This document shows, in pieces, positions 51,137 to 64,000 of a DNA stretch of 64,000 bases; position 1 is the first letter of the stretch; each line of letters begins with the position of its first letter. The translations under genes and the position numbers were made by a program. This stretch comes from Rostratula benghalensis (lineage: Eukaryota > Chordata > Aves > Charadriiformes > Rostratulidae). The notes beneath the pieces are model-generated. The model had not been told where the DNA came from. It searched no databases and saw nothing but the letters and a program-made list of their open reading frames with translations. The stretch is from assembly GCA_013399305.1 (NCBI GenBank), contig VXAI01000013.1:1500882-1564881 (forward strand), read 5' to 3'.

Positions 51137-51512
51137 ATGGTGCAAAAGAATCGCAGTTGCCCAATCAAGATGAACAGAATGGCTTCCTTCAGCAAGAACA
51201 TAGATCATTCATTTTTTAGAATTATGTCTACAACATGAAGCATTTATCAGTGGCTGTCTTTGAGAACATTCATCTATGACCTGAAATGTCCTGATCCTGG
51301 GGAAAAAATGAGATTCCATTAATTAAGTCTATAATTTTTAAATGCATTTTTATGACTAATCATATTAACTTATGCACAACGTGGATGCAGAATTCATAAA
51401 CCAGAGATTATTTTAACACATAAGCACATTTGTGTTTGTGTATTCAGTATACGTCTTTAAATTATCTATATTTATTAATAAATGAAGACTTGGGAAGAAG
51501 CATTTGTCGTCT
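51137..51512 (+). other. ZBED4: ZBED4 5' UTR within the coding exon, with upstream ORF
   Basis: The exon begins after TTTATTTCTAG. An upstream ORF at 51137-51238 (33 codons plus TGA, starting MVQKNRSCPIKMNRM) starts at the first base of the exon, and further ATGs follow before the main start. The main ATG at 51513 has T at -3 and G at +4, a mediocre context, so upstream initiation could limit ZBED4 translation. Confidence 0.65.
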
Positions 51513-54500
51513 ATGGACAAGAGTAAAGCACGTTCCCCCAAAATGGATGGCAATTTTGTATTGGGTAAAATCAATAACTTAAAAGTAGAGCAAGAGGAAG
51601 ACAGCATTAACTGTACTCTGGAAAGAATGGATATAAAGACAGAACAAGATGATTTCAAACATGCGGACAGCAGTGATGAACAGGAAGACAAAGAAAAGAA
51701 CTTCATTACCAACAACCCTGGCAAATATTTATCTACAGAAAATGAAGATGATTATGGATCTCTTTTTTCTCAGTATAGTAGTACGCTGTATGATGTAGCA
51801 ATGGAAGCTGTGACACAAAGCCTCCTTTCTAGCAGAAACATAAGCTCCAGAAAAAAGTCACCTGCTTGGAACCATTTTTTTATATCTCCTAGAGATAGCA
51901 CTAAAGCAATATGTATGTACTGTATGAAAGAATTTAGCAGGGGTAAAAATGAAAAGGACCTGAGTACAAGTTGTCTCATGAGACACGTAAGGAGAGCCCA
52001 TCCCACTGTACTAATTCAAGAAAATGGAAGTATGCCAGGTATATCCTCCTTTTCCTCACCTGCATTGTTACTGCCACCTCAGTCCGCAGATGTTGGAGAT
52101 CTGAGTTCTATGTTATCCCCCATAAAACTGGTCAAGAAAATGGCTTCTAAAATACCGTCTCCGGATCGAATAATTGAGGAATCTGTGTCTATTGTTTCTT
52201 CTGAAGAAATACCAGAACTCTCAGTTTCTGAAAAGTGCAGCAAAGAAGAAGTCATGGTTGGGTCGTCTCCGCAGCTACCCAACAACCAGTATGATGACAC
52301 TGTGGAGAATGTAGCAGAAAAAACTGTTGTTATTCCAAAGAGCACATCAGGTTCCAGAAGGAGATCTGCTGTCTGGAAACACTTTTATTTGTCGCCTCTA
52401 GATAATTCTAAAGCTGTTTGTATCCACTGCATGAATGAATTCAGTAGAGGAAAAAATGGAAAAGACTTGGGTACGAGTTGTTTAATAAGACACATGTGGA
52501 GAGCCCATCGTTCCATTGTCCTGCAAGAGAATGGGGGTGGTACCAGCATACCACCTCTCTACACTGCACCTCCAACTCTGTTGCCTTCTTTACTACCCTC
52601 AGATAGTGATCTGAATTCCATGTCATCCTCTCCTGGAAAACTAATGAAAGAATCCACTTCTGTTTCTTCTTCTCCAGAAAGAATCTCTGAGGAGATCCAT
52701 ACTAATCTCTCTTCTGGAGATGCTCTAGTGGAAGACTCAATGCTGTCGTCTTCTGATGATATAGGTGAAGTCTCCTTTGTTTCATCTCCAGAGAAACAGT
52801 GTGAGGGATTAGGTCCACTAATATTTGAACCTACTGCTGTATTTCAGCAAAATAAAAGGATTATGAAAAGGCTTAAATCGGAAGTTTGGCACCACTTTTC
52901 ACTGTCACCTGCAGACAGTCTAAAAGCAGTATGTAGATACTGCAGTTGTATGATAAGTCGTGGTAAGAAAGGAGATGTGGGCACAAGCTGCTTGATGAGA
53001 CATCTGTATAGACGCCATCCCGATGTAATTGGAAACCAAAAGAGCTTTCTTGATGTGAGTTTGGCAAATTCTCCTTATGCCACTTTGGCTTCTGCAGAGT
53101 GTTCATCCTCAAAGTTGACTGACTTGCCTACAATGGTTACACATGATAATCAAATTATATTTCCTGTTAATAGTAAGAAGACCTCAAAACTGTGGAATCA
53201 CTTCTCAATTTGTTCTGCAGATTCAACAAAAGTCATATGTATGCACTGTGGACGTACAATAAGTAGGGGGAAAAAGCCAACAAACCTAGGCACAAGTTGC
53301 CTTCTAAGACATTTGCAGCGGTTTCATAACAATGTTTTGAAAACTGATGTCTCAGAGACAGTGTTATCCTCATCTACGGATAATCACGTGCCACTGAGCA
53401 CAGAATTACTAGGATCTTCAAATTTTGATGAAACCAATGACAAGTTTTGTGACTCTCACCCAGTTGCCAAAAAAATCACAAGTCTTGTAGCCGAAATGAT
53501 TGCACTTGACCTTCAGCCATATTCTTTTGTAGACAACGTTGGCTTTAACAGGCTGCTTGAGTACTTGCAACCTCAGTATTCTTTACCTTCCCCATCTTAC
53601 TTTTCTAGGACAGCAATTCCCGACATGTATGATAATGTAAAACAAATAATTATTTCACATCTCAAAGAAGCTGAAAGCGGAGTGATCCATTTTACATCCG
53701 GAATATGGATGAGCAACCAAACACGAGAATATCTAACCCTGACGGCTCATTGGGTAACGTTTGAGTCCTCATTTCGACCCCAGTGTGAGGATTACCATTG
53801 TTCAGCACTATTAAATGTATCACAGATCGATTGCGACTACAATGGAATCAGTATCCAAAAGCAGTTAGAGTACTGGTGGGAAACATGGATTACTTCCATT
53901 GGCCTGCAGATTGGGATTACTGTGACTGATAATCAGAGTATAGAGAAAACGTTAAATGAAGGTGATCATTCAAGTGTACAATGTTTTAGCCACACTGTTA
54001 ATGTCATTGTAAATGAGGCTATTAAAAGCCAGAGAATGGTTCAGAATTTGCTTAGTATTGCAAGAAAGATCTGTGAGCGCGTCCATCGGTCAGCAAAAGC
54101 AAAAGAGAAGTTAGCTGAGTTGCAAAAAGAGTACGAGTTGCCTCAGCATCAGCTGATACAAGATGTTCCATCCAAGTGGAACACATCGTTTCATATGCTT
54201 GAACGTCTTATCGAACAGAAAAGAGCAATTGATGAAATGTCAATAGAGTGCAGCTTTCGGGAGCTAATCAGTTGTGATCAGTGGGAGGTCATGCAGTCGG
54301 TGTGTCACGCTCTCAAACCTTTCGAAGCTGCAAGTAGGGAGATGAGCACACACATGTCTACTCTAAGCCAAGTGATTCCAATGATTCATATACTGAACAG
54401 GAAAATAGAAATGCTGTTTGAGGAAACAATGGGCATAGATACTATGCTGAAATCTTTGAAAGAAGCTATGGTGAGTAGATTGTCCTCCACGCTTCATGAT

Positions 54501-55031
54501 CCAAGGTACATTTTTGCTACGCTTCTGGATCCCAGGTATAAAACATCCTTATTTACAGAGGAGGAGGCTGAACAATATAAACAGGACTTAATCAGGGAGC
54601 TGGAAATAATGAGTTCTACCTCAGATGATGATAAACCTGTTTCCAATGGATGTGATATAGGTTCACCATCTACAAATTCGTACGGGGAAGATAATCTTTG
54701 GTCACTCATGGGTGACATGAAGAAAACAAAAGACCTGAAAGAGAGAGCAAAGTTACCAGAGGAAATGGTGCTTTCTTACTTGGAGGAAGAAGTGCTTGAG
54801 CATAACTGTGATCCTTTAACTTACTGGAACTTTAAGAAGTCATCTTGGCCAGTACTGTCAAAGTTGGCTGTCAGGTTCTTGGGTTGTCCACCAAGCATTG
54901 TTCCTTCAGAGAGACTGTTCAATACATCCAATGAAAGCAACAACTTTAGTCAGTCCAGGTTAATGATTGAACACTTTGAAAAGCTTATCTTTTTGAAGGT
55001 GAATCTTCCTTTAATATACTTCCAGTATTGA
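51513..55031 (+). CDS. ZBED4: ZBED4, BED-type zinc finger / domesticated hAT transposase protein
   Basis: A complete 1172-residue reading frame lies in one exon, close to the 1171 residues of human ZBED4. The open frame extends nine bases further, to a TTG at 51504, but the first ATG is at 51513 ([16 protein letters not shown]). Four BED fingers start at Trp119, Trp288, Trp459 and Trp561. Finger 1 has ligands Cys134, Cys137, His158 and His163, and finger 3 is one residue shorter in its loop. The transposase-like body follows, and the hAT dimerisation region occupies about residues 1085-1170, ending in NLPLIYFQY. At the first catalytic position of hAT enzymes the motif reads TSGIW, with Gly730 in place of Asp, while a TDN motif (Asp806) remains. 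It should be a nuclear DNA-binding protein without transposition activity. No frameshift or stop is seen, and there are no terminal inverted repeats, which fits an old host gene. Confidence 0.98.
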   Translation: MDKSKARSPKMDGNFVLGKINNLKVEQEEDSINCTLERMDIKTEQDDFKHADSSDEQEDKEKNFITNNPGKYLSTENEDDYGSLFSQYSSTLYDVAMEAVTQSLLSSRNISSRKKSPAWNHFFISPRDSTKAICMYCMKEFSRGKNEKDLSTSCLMRHVRRAHPTVLIQENGSMPGISSFSSPALLLPPQSADVGDLSSMLSPIKLVKKMASKIPSPDRIIEESVSIVSSEEIPELSVSEKCSKEEVMVGSSPQLPNNQYDDTVENVAEKTVVIPKSTSGSRRRSAVWKHFYLSPLDNSKAVCIHCMNEFSRGKNGKDLGTSCLIRHMWRAHRSIVLQENGGGTSIPPLYTAPPTLLPSLLPSDSDLNSMSSSPGKLMKESTSVSSSPERISEEIHTNLSSGDALVEDSMLSSSDDIGEVSFVSSPEKQCEGLGPLIFEPTAVFQQNKRIMKRLKSEVWHHFSLSPADSLKAVCRYCSCMISRGKKGDVGTSCLMRHLYRRHPDVIGNQKSFLDVSLANSPYATLASAECSSSKLTDLPTMVTHDNQIIFPVNSKKTSKLWNHFSICSADSTKVICMHCGRTISRGKKPTNLGTSCLLRHLQRFHNNVLKTDVSETVLSSSTDNHVPLSTELLGSSNFDETNDKFCDSHPVAKKITSLVAEMIALDLQPYSFVDNVGFNRLLEYLQPQYSLPSPSYFSRTAIPDMYDNVKQIIISHLKEAESGVIHFTSGIWMSNQTREYLTLTAHWVTFESSFRPQCEDYHCSALLNVSQIDCDYNGISIQKQLEYWWETWITSIGLQIGITVTDNQSIEKTLNEGDHSSVQCFSHTVNVIVNEAIKSQRMVQNLLSIARKICERVHRSAKAKEKLAELQKEYELPQHQLIQDVPSKWNTSFHMLERLIEQKRAIDEMSIECSFRELISCDQWEVMQSVCHALKPFEAASREMSTHMSTLSQVIPMIHILNRKIEMLFEETMGIDTMLKSLKEAMVSRLSSTLHDPRYIFATLLDPRYKTSLFTEEEAEQYKQDLIRELEIMSSTSDDDKPVSNGCDIGSPSTNSYGEDNLWSLMGDMKKTKDLKERAKLPEEMVLSYLEEEVLEHNCDPLTYWNFKKSSWPVLSKLAVRFLGCPPSIVPSERLFNTSNESNNFSQSRLMIEHFEKLIFLKVNLPLIYFQY

Positions 55032-56450
55032 AACTAATGAACAAACTGCTAGACTAAACCTATTGTTGCTCACTGGATATTAACTATCTGTAACTTGGAT
55101 TTTTTAAATTGCTCCAATAGGGGCCATGTATGACATCTAATCAGTGACTATAATTCCAAATTCTAGTTTCATTTTTTTTTCAGCTTTCAATATGTCTACA
55201 TGTGCCTTATTCATAGTACTTCAGGCCAGATATTGTATATATGTTTTTTAAAAGTTCACACTAGAGATAGCCTGTCTCGTCAAAATATACAAAATTATGT
55301 AGGTTTTAATCCTTAATTGTAAATGAACTTTTAAAAAGCTCAGTCATTTGTTTTAATAGAATGGAAAAAAAAAAAAAAGATGTAAACAGTTCTATTCTGT
55401 AGTTTTTTATTCAATTATTATGTAAAAACCATAAACCAGGTACTGTATTTTAGTTGAACATTGCTTTAATTGCAACAAAACAGCTTTTGTAGTTGTCAAA
55501 AGAAAGCTGTACGTGAAAGATGGGGTTCAAGCCATCTTTTTATCATGTGGTGTTTTTAACTGCAAGCCCTAAAGTACTTAAAGGATTAAGCAGAGTTATT
55601 GAGGAAGATGTGTTTGCCAGAGACTATTGACATAGTGTCTGAAAACAAATCTTAAATTTGAGATTATATGGAATGTCAGTTATACAGCAATCTGTAGTAA
55701 AACTTCCCATTCTGGGTTTCCTGTTCAGGTTTTACCTTTTAACTGAACTACAGAAATATTCTGGGTATTTATAAAAGCTCTTTGGACGTCTTATCCAAGT
55801 TTGTGAATTAATGCTTGTTATTTAATGCCATGTACAAAAAAGGCAATTTACCTTGACGACTCTAATGTCATTCTAAAGCCTTTTCTAATCTTTAGTGCAT
55901 CAAAACTGTAAGGTTCCCTCTTGTAAAAATTGAGCCCTTACTCCTAATGTAATTTCAACTGTGTAGAACAGCCTGTCTTAAAGCTCCTAGTACAGAAATA
56001 ACTGATCTGCTGATTCTCAGTAATAGCCTTATGGATATGGTGCACTGCTTAGAATTTTATGTAGTAGGGTTGATTCTTAACTGTTGGTGTCCAGCAGGCA
56101 AATGGGATATAGAGGCCTCGAAACTTCAAATAAGGTGGAAAAAAATAGCCAGCATTTTAATTTGAAAGGAACATTTTCCATGGGTTTTTAACTCTAGAAG
56201 ATTAATCTTCTCATTTCAGTTTTCGTTGAATACTTTTTGGGAAACAAGTCATCATTTGCCTATGACCTTTTAGAAAAGTTGTAGCTTTGTTAAAATACTG
56301 TACCTATGCCTAATCTAATTTTGCATTTACTATGTTTTAGTGTATTTATAAATGGTGAACTCAGTTTCTGAAATTAAACATTTTATTTGCAATTTTCTAG
56401 TGGTAGTCAACACTGCCTTTTATTTTCAGATGGATTTAAGACAACCATTG

Positions 56451-56456
56451 AATAAA
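56451..56456 (+). terminator. ZBED4: Poly(A) signal AATAAA, candidate for ZBED4
   Basis: First canonical hexamer after the ZBED4 stop codon, about 1.4 kb downstream. Confidence 0.45.
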
Positions 56457-56889
56457 AAATCCTTGATACAATTGTAATCATCAATATACCTCCGAACATG
56501 CTATGGGAAAAGACTGGTTTTCCATTTAGCTCTTTGTACTTAAGACTCGATTCTGGTTCTTTTCATTTTACTCAAGCTATTCAACCTCAGGAAAATCTGT
56601 TAAATTCTTTCCCAGGTCTCTTTGGTTTCTACGTGACATTTTTCTAAACATTTTACGGTTTCAGGTATTTCAACTGTTACTCCATCAGTTGTGTTTACAC
56701 CTGTAATGTTTAAGTAAGTTACTATATAGAGTAGTTGGGAAAAACTTGATACTGCATTTTGTCTCCAGTATTTTAAAAGGGAACTTTTAATTTAATTCTA
56801 TCAACAGTCAGCATTTCTTAGTTCTTCTAGGGTTAAATGAGAACTGCACGGTTTTGTTTTGGGTTTGTTGTTTTTTTTTTTCCTGCAGT

Positions 56890-56895
56890 AATAAA
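56890..56895 (+). terminator. ZBED4: Poly(A) signal AATAAA, second candidate for ZBED4
   Basis: A canonical hexamer with T-rich sequence just upstream, about 1.86 kb after the stop. Use of either site cannot be decided from sequence. Confidence 0.45.
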
Positions 56896-56910
56896 ACAAT
56901 TTGTTCTAGT

Positions 56911-59900
56911 TTATACATAGTTGGAACTAGGTGATTTTGAAGCAGCTTATTGGGAAACTCGTTTAAATGGTTACTGGTTAATTATTATCTCTGTTTCCCC
57001 CCCTACATTTTAACTGTGAATATAACCTTGACCTTTGTAAAGGAGATGTTTAATCTCTCCAGAGCAGTAGAGAGGGAGGTAGAGGATGAAGAATTTTATT
57101 ATTTTTTTTCCTTTTTAAACAAGTGATACAATTTTCACCTTTGGCTTGAGAGCCACATCCTACCAGCAGGAGTACTGGCAGTGAAGAAACTCGCCTGAAA
57201 ATCCCAGTTCTCTGGAAACAAGCAGCTTGGTTCCTCTGAAGGCAGTCTTTAAATGGAGCTCCGGTGTGACTCTCATGTGGAAAGTTGAAGTGATGCCATT
57301 TTTTAGCCCCCTATTTGCATCTTATTCATGTGGGTACTTAACTGTACAGTTATGCCTTTTGTTAAAACTTTTCCTGAGAGCATAAGAACGAGTCACTATT
57401 TTTGGAAGTAAAATTTTATCAGTTAGTCTACTTTATTTGTACCTGCAGCTTCCATTTCCTTGAAGGGCTTAGTTCTTAAGACCACACTGTTGCTGTATCA
57501 GCTTGGCTCAGAATTAAAAATTACATCAGATTTTTTTAAAGATAATATGCAAGCCCAAACAGCCTTATAGTTGAAACATAGAATTCTTAAAAATATAAAT
57601 TAAAAAAAAAAAAAAGGAGAGACTGAAAGCTCAAAACTGCTATTTTTTTGATTTTTGGATTTAAACCATGATCCTTCTATATGGGAGCATCTCTATCTTC
57701 AGTTCAGGCACTGCCACCTTTGAGAAAAGAATGACTTCAAAAGGGCTGAAAGCTTTCTATGGAGTCTTAAGGTAAGTTGTTGGGTGGGTGGGGTTTGTGT
57801 TGTTTACTTTATTATTTTTTAAATAAATTCTTAATGATTACTAAAACTTTTTCATCAAGCTGAGTTTGTGCTGCACCAATCCCTGCAGCAGCAGACAGTT
57901 CCCTGATGCATAATGATGCGATGATCCTGCAGCAGTGATACTAATTTATTTACACAGGTAATTTCAGTACATTAACAACTTCAGAAATAGATGTAGTAAG
58001 CAGACTTTTTTTCCCCTCAGCATAAAAGGAAAGTGTAGATGGTACTAAAGGTGAATCTTACAGCTCTTGCTTCTTTTAAGAGTAGGCAAGTGTAACAGCT
58101 AGTGAGACACAGCAACAAGAAATATTCTGTAATGCTGAAGGTAGGAAGGGGAAGGAATAGAGATCTGCAACAGCCTTTTCAAAGATGACAAAATCAAAGT
58201 AGATGCTTACAGTTGCTGAGAGATTTGTCCCTTATAGCGGCATTTTTTTCTGCCGCTCTGTAGAGCTGGCCATAAAAAAGTTGCATTTAGGCATCTCCAA
58301 ACACAGGCAAAATAAACACATAATTAGCAAATAACACTAGTTATATATTATTTAGATTTTATAAACTAAGCATTTTAGTTTTTCCACAAATGTGTTCATC
58401 CTTGGCTTTATTCTTAGCAATGAGAAAAAGCAATTATTTACCTTCTTGGTTTCCTTGCAAAAGTGACCCCCAAGTGTTCATTTCATGGAATGAATACGCC
58501 AACCAGAAACAGTAACCACAGTGGTGTCCCCAGCTCAGGTATCAACGTGGGTTCCAAGGGCTAGATCAATGCCTAAGCAGTCTCTGCCATTTTTATTTTA
58601 TTTTTTATTTTATTTTTTTATTCTTCGAACTGCATAAACCAATTTAAATAATGAAGAATTGGCATTTTTAAAGGAACAGATGGACTCCATTTCTGACAGT
58701 GTTTTTAGATTGCACTTCACATAACTGGACACAAATCAAGCCTTGGTACAGAACCAAGGGCAGTTGCAGCTGAAAAAAAGTAGAATTGGTGAAAGATTCC
58801 CCAGCACAGTAAGATGTGGAATTTCAGAAGAAATACAGGCTGTCCTTGCCTTCGTAAATGAAGGTATGAAATGAACCATCACGAGTAGCTGTAGTTGCTC
58901 ATCCGCTCTGAAGTAAGTAGTCACATGCAAAATGTATCGATTACTTCAGGAGTCATATTTAAAAAAAACCCCAAAACTTCACAGAGATGTTCTTTAACCT
59001 CAGTAGTTTTTGCAAACACCCTTTTAATCTGCTGTGCCACACGTTAAGCAGATAGCCACACGTTTCATTTGAGATGACTGGGCAGGCTGTGGCCAAACAT
59101 CCCGGCTCACAGGGGTGATGGGCTCGGACTGTGGCTTTGCTCTCCTTTTGCAAATAGAAAGTGAAGTCATTTGTACAGGAAAGACTGAATACCATTACAA
59201 GGAAGCTCTCAGGGAAGGTGGTGGAGTATTTAAGCAGCACCACAGGTAGTAAAGCAGGGAAGGCAGGACTAGACTTCTGTGTCGTTTCTGTTGGCTATGG
59301 AAAAGTGCTCTTGGACCCAAAGGAAACACGTGTGTTGGAAGAGATAGAGCAAACAACTGCTTAAACCTTGCATTGCCTTTCAAGCTCTCGAGCATTATGG
59401 CAAGAACTAGCCGTATTCAGGAAGATGGGGTGGTCCTAGAGCAGCTGTAGGAGGAGGGGCAGCACAGTCTCAATGTCCCATCCCACCAAGGGGACCCGTG
59501 TGGAATGGTCAGGGAGTGATCAGGGTTTCAGAACGCGTTGAACAGTTCCACGGTCTTGAGGCTGTGTTCTGATGGCTGAAGTGAAATGGATGGCAAAGGG
59601 AAGAACCTGAGACACATTCTAGCTTTTTAATTTGTTAACAGATAGATGTATTTTATGTCAGACCCGATACAATCTACTTAGGGCAGGTATAAGGTAAATA
59701 GAGTCTGGTATCTTTTTCCTAGCTCGGAAAGGTCTATTACCTCAAGACCTTGTAAAATGGTAGTTGTTCTTTGATCTTTGGTTCCTGTAGTTCTTGATGG
59801 GAGAGTGATGTTAAACCCTGTTTTGAAGCTGCTTTTATTTTCATCATCCAAAAATGTCCTCTATCAGCGAGTTCCACGACTTTATTTTCACAACAGTGTC

Positions 59901-61169
59901 CTAAATCTCATGCTGTAAAGCCAGTGATTATTCCCCATCTCTGGCTGAAGTGACATGTTGACATGTTTGTGTCCAAATCATTTATGAGTCTTGCTCTTTT
60001 ACAGGAACAAATGTTGCTTGCAAGAAATTAAGTCAGACTTCAGCAGGCAATGTGTGATGCTGTGCCAATGTCTGACCTTTTGGGAGTTTAGCAAGACATC
60101 CTACAATAAATCTCCTTCTGCAACAGAATTATACATGTTAAATGCATTTTATTTACAACTCCATTCTGTGTTTAAATGTCATGAATGTTACATAATTTCT
60201 AGATGGACTTTCCTATCTTTTGCTTTATTCAGGTTAATTCAACCCCTGATTATTTGAATACTTACCATATTTTTGCTTCTATTAAGAAAAGCTAGGGGTG
60301 TTTGTAAGGAATTTTAAGAACTTGAATACCCATGAGCAATTTATTACTTAAAAGTTCCTTCAAAAATTCCCCCAGTAAGTTTTCAGTCTCTCTTACCTGC
60401 ACCATTCATGCAGTAACTCAAGCCCTCACTCGGTGGAAGGACCTGGTCAGCCACCGTGGCTGACATTCAGCAAGATTAAACTCTTCAGATGCCACACATC
60501 CACGTAGATTGTGCCACTTCAGGCACCATCTGGAGATTCCTGTGTGGCAAGCGCAAGAGCCCTATGTTTTTTCTGTAAATAGAAGCAAGTTTCTGCAGAG
60601 AGATTCTGACAACCAGGGATTTGGAAGGCTGGAGTAACTATAGGCTTAGCTTCAACATTGCAGGTGTTTGCCTGCGCTTGGGCAGGACAGACTTTAGGTT
60701 GTCAAGTTGTAGATTACAGCACAGGGGAGCTACATAAAGTCAATGATTAGGCTTAACATAAGGGCCTACATCCTTACTCAAAGGTTTTCTTTTGTATTGT
60801 TCCAAATCCTCAGTTATTTGCACATGTACTTCCTTCTGTCTCATATGAATTGTTTGATGTTCAGACTGGCTCTGGAGGAAGCTGAGTTTTCTTCCAAAGA
60901 CAAGTCAAATAGATAATACTTGAATGATTTCAATTTTGAGAGCAGCCAGAGACTGGACCAACAAGTTCTGCTGCTGCCCTTGCCAGATCTGCTCAGCATG
61001 AGAAAGGCTGCACAACAGCCACCCACAGGGGAGCAGGCTCCGCCCCACCAGGTCAGTTCCTCCAACACATAATCTAGAGGACAAAAAGAAAACAGTCCTG
61101 AAAGATGAAACTTAACAAGGCTAAAGGTAGTTCCTCAATGAAGCACATTTTAAAACACAACAAGAAACA
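56911..61169. other. Spacer between the 3' ends of ZBED4 and ALG12
   Basis: The two genes converge here. The sequence is mixed, with a TTTTATT-rich tract at 58590-58622. Short frames at 59161-59364 (plus) and 60841-61068 (minus) have balanced amino-acid composition but no splice sites, start context or family I know. Part of the left end may be long ZBED4 3' UTR. Confidence 0.6.
58590..58622. repeat. TTTTATT-type low-complexity repeat
   Basis: About 33 nt of thymine runs of four to seven separated by single adenines. Confidence 0.85.
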
Positions 61170-62286
61170 AACAAAAAAAACCACAACACTTTATTCAGTA
61201 AGATTTTTTTTTTACTTGAGTTTTCAGTCAAGTCAGCGAAGAATAGTTTCCTGCCCAGTGATTATTTCAGTAATACTGACGTTTTACACCAATGGAGCTC
61301 CTATGGAATTACAACTGGCCCTAACCAAAACTCTTAGTTTAACCCTTAACTTGTTCCATTCAGTAATCTAGGCAGACCTTAACAAAAACATCTAATAAAG
61401 AAGAGACTACAGAAGCATGCTATCTTACTCTATAGAATGCAACACATGGCACATTAGATTATTCCTTTCCAAAGGGACTACTTAAAATTAAAACAGCACC
61501 TTTCTTCTTAATGTGTATTCAAGTGAATATTTTCATAGGTAACTTTTTGCACTGCAAAATCAGATGATATCACTGCAGCAGAAGAGGGAAATGGTATTTT
61601 AAAATTTCTTTTTCCTGCGAAATCCAAGTTGCTGCTTATCCATGAACTGCTGGGATAAAGATGACCATCCTTCAATACTCAAGTCTGTTTGAGACGGTGC
61701 TTGTCAAGAGGTCCAACTGCTTTTTAAGTGAATCTTTCCCTTTAATTAGCTTGGTAGCCTACAGGGCACAATTAGGTATTGTGATGAAGCTACAATGAAT
61801 ATGGCTTTCCTATGTTGATAACATCATTAAGTTTCACACGGGCAATCTGACAACGGATGGGGTTACAATCCTGCAGATACATCAAGTAATACATCTTTGC
61901 ACACATAGATTACATATCAAATTATTGCCGTAGCACAAACCCGCTCCATTATGTATCTTATATAGGACAATTAGGACATACCTGTGCTACATTATGAAAG
62001 AGCTACCCAAACCAAGTCAACAGGTTTTACTTAATACCACTAAACTTGTAGATAGCCTCTCAAACATTATCTAACAATACAACTCAGTATTTGAGTACAT
62101 ACTGGCTGGGAATGCATTGTAATATTTATGTAAGAAACAGGACGGAGCTAAATACCCATAGGTACAAAGATTTCCTGTGCTTTTCCACAGAAGCTGAATT
62201 GCAGTGCTGGAATGACAATTTGTTGCTGTCTCAGATTATTCAGTCATCAGCAAAATTACATCAAAAGACTTACTTAAAATTCACAG
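61170..62286 (-). other. ALG12: Probable ALG12 3' UTR
   Basis: Minus-strand sequence following the ALG12 stop (62289-62287), ending a little after the AATAAA at 61195-61190. The UTR would be about 1.1 kb. An ATTAAA at 61745-61740 could give a shorter form. Confidence 0.5.
61190..61195 (-). terminator. ALG12: Poly(A) signal AATAAA, candidate for ALG12
   Basis: A canonical hexamer on the minus strand, 1.1 kb past the ALG12 stop codon, followed by a GT-rich stretch on that strand. Confidence 0.5.

Positions 62287-64000
<1,714 letters not shown>

Larger units (their letters stand above)
55032..56910 (+). other. ZBED4: ZBED4 3' UTR (end uncertain)
   Basis: Sequence after the TGA at 55029-55031. 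AATAAA signals occur at 56451-56456 and 56890-56895, giving UTRs of about 1.4 or 1.9 kb. Later AATAAA motifs at 57822 and 58311 could serve longer forms. Poly-A tracts, for example near 55366, are genomic and not evidence of retroposition. Confidence 0.6.

Noticed and set aside
51504..51512. Start of ZBED4 at 51504
   Set aside because: The codon there is TTG. The first in-frame ATG, at 51513, gives 1172 residues and aligns with the human N-terminus.
59161..59364. 67-codon plus-strand frame with protein-like composition
   Set aside because: No splice sites, no start context and no known family. It lies in the spacer beyond the ZBED4 poly(A) signals.

Overview
This is a vertebrate genomic window, most likely from a bird. 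The evidence is a typical avian/reptilian CR1 LINE 3' end near the left edge, AT-rich introns and intergenic DNA broken by two strong CpG islands, spliced genes with vertebrate splice signals, and the gene order BRD1 - ZBED4 - ALG12. That order and orientation match what I know of human 22q13.33. I cannot name the species. The sequence is a draft assembly: three runs of N lie at 18512-18906, 30640-30750 and 45333-45809, two of them inside the CpG islands.

Layout. From 1 to about 19.6 kb is the 5' half of BRD1 (BRPF2) on the minus strand: a CpG-island promoter at 18.1-19.6 kb, a large first coding exon (13487-14867) with the PHD1-zinc knuckle-PHD2 module, an 11.4-kb intron, and a second coding exon (1950-2106). 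The bromodomain and PWWP exons lie off the left edge. From about 19.7 to 27.4 kb is intergenic DNA with no recognised gene. From 27.45 to about 30.4 kb on the minus strand I find signs of an unrecognised small spliced gene: two phase-compatible coding-like exons, a stop codon, a canonical poly(A) signal and a shared CpG island. From 30.4 to about 57 kb is ZBED4 on the plus strand. It has a noncoding first exon in the 29.8-31.4 kb CpG island, a roughly 20.6-kb 5' intron region holding a probable extra leader exon, and one exon with the complete 1172-codon reading frame (four BED zinc fingers plus a domesticated hAT transposase body). From about 57 to 61.2 kb is the tail-to-tail spacer, followed by the last coding exon of ALG12 on the minus strand (62287-62518). 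The rest of ALG12 is off the right edge.

The known genes do not form one pathway. BRD1 is a chromatin scaffold of MYST histone acetyltransferase complexes, ZBED4 is a nuclear protein derived from a hAT transposase, and ALG12 is an ER mannosyltransferase of N-glycan assembly. The main novelty candidate is the minus-strand gene that appears to share a bidirectional promoter with ZBED4. Secondary points are an upstream-ORF-rich ZBED4 leader, a pair of strong DNA hairpins in an LTR-like stretch at 36.1 kb, and a G-quadruplex-prone tract at the edge of the BRD1 promoter.
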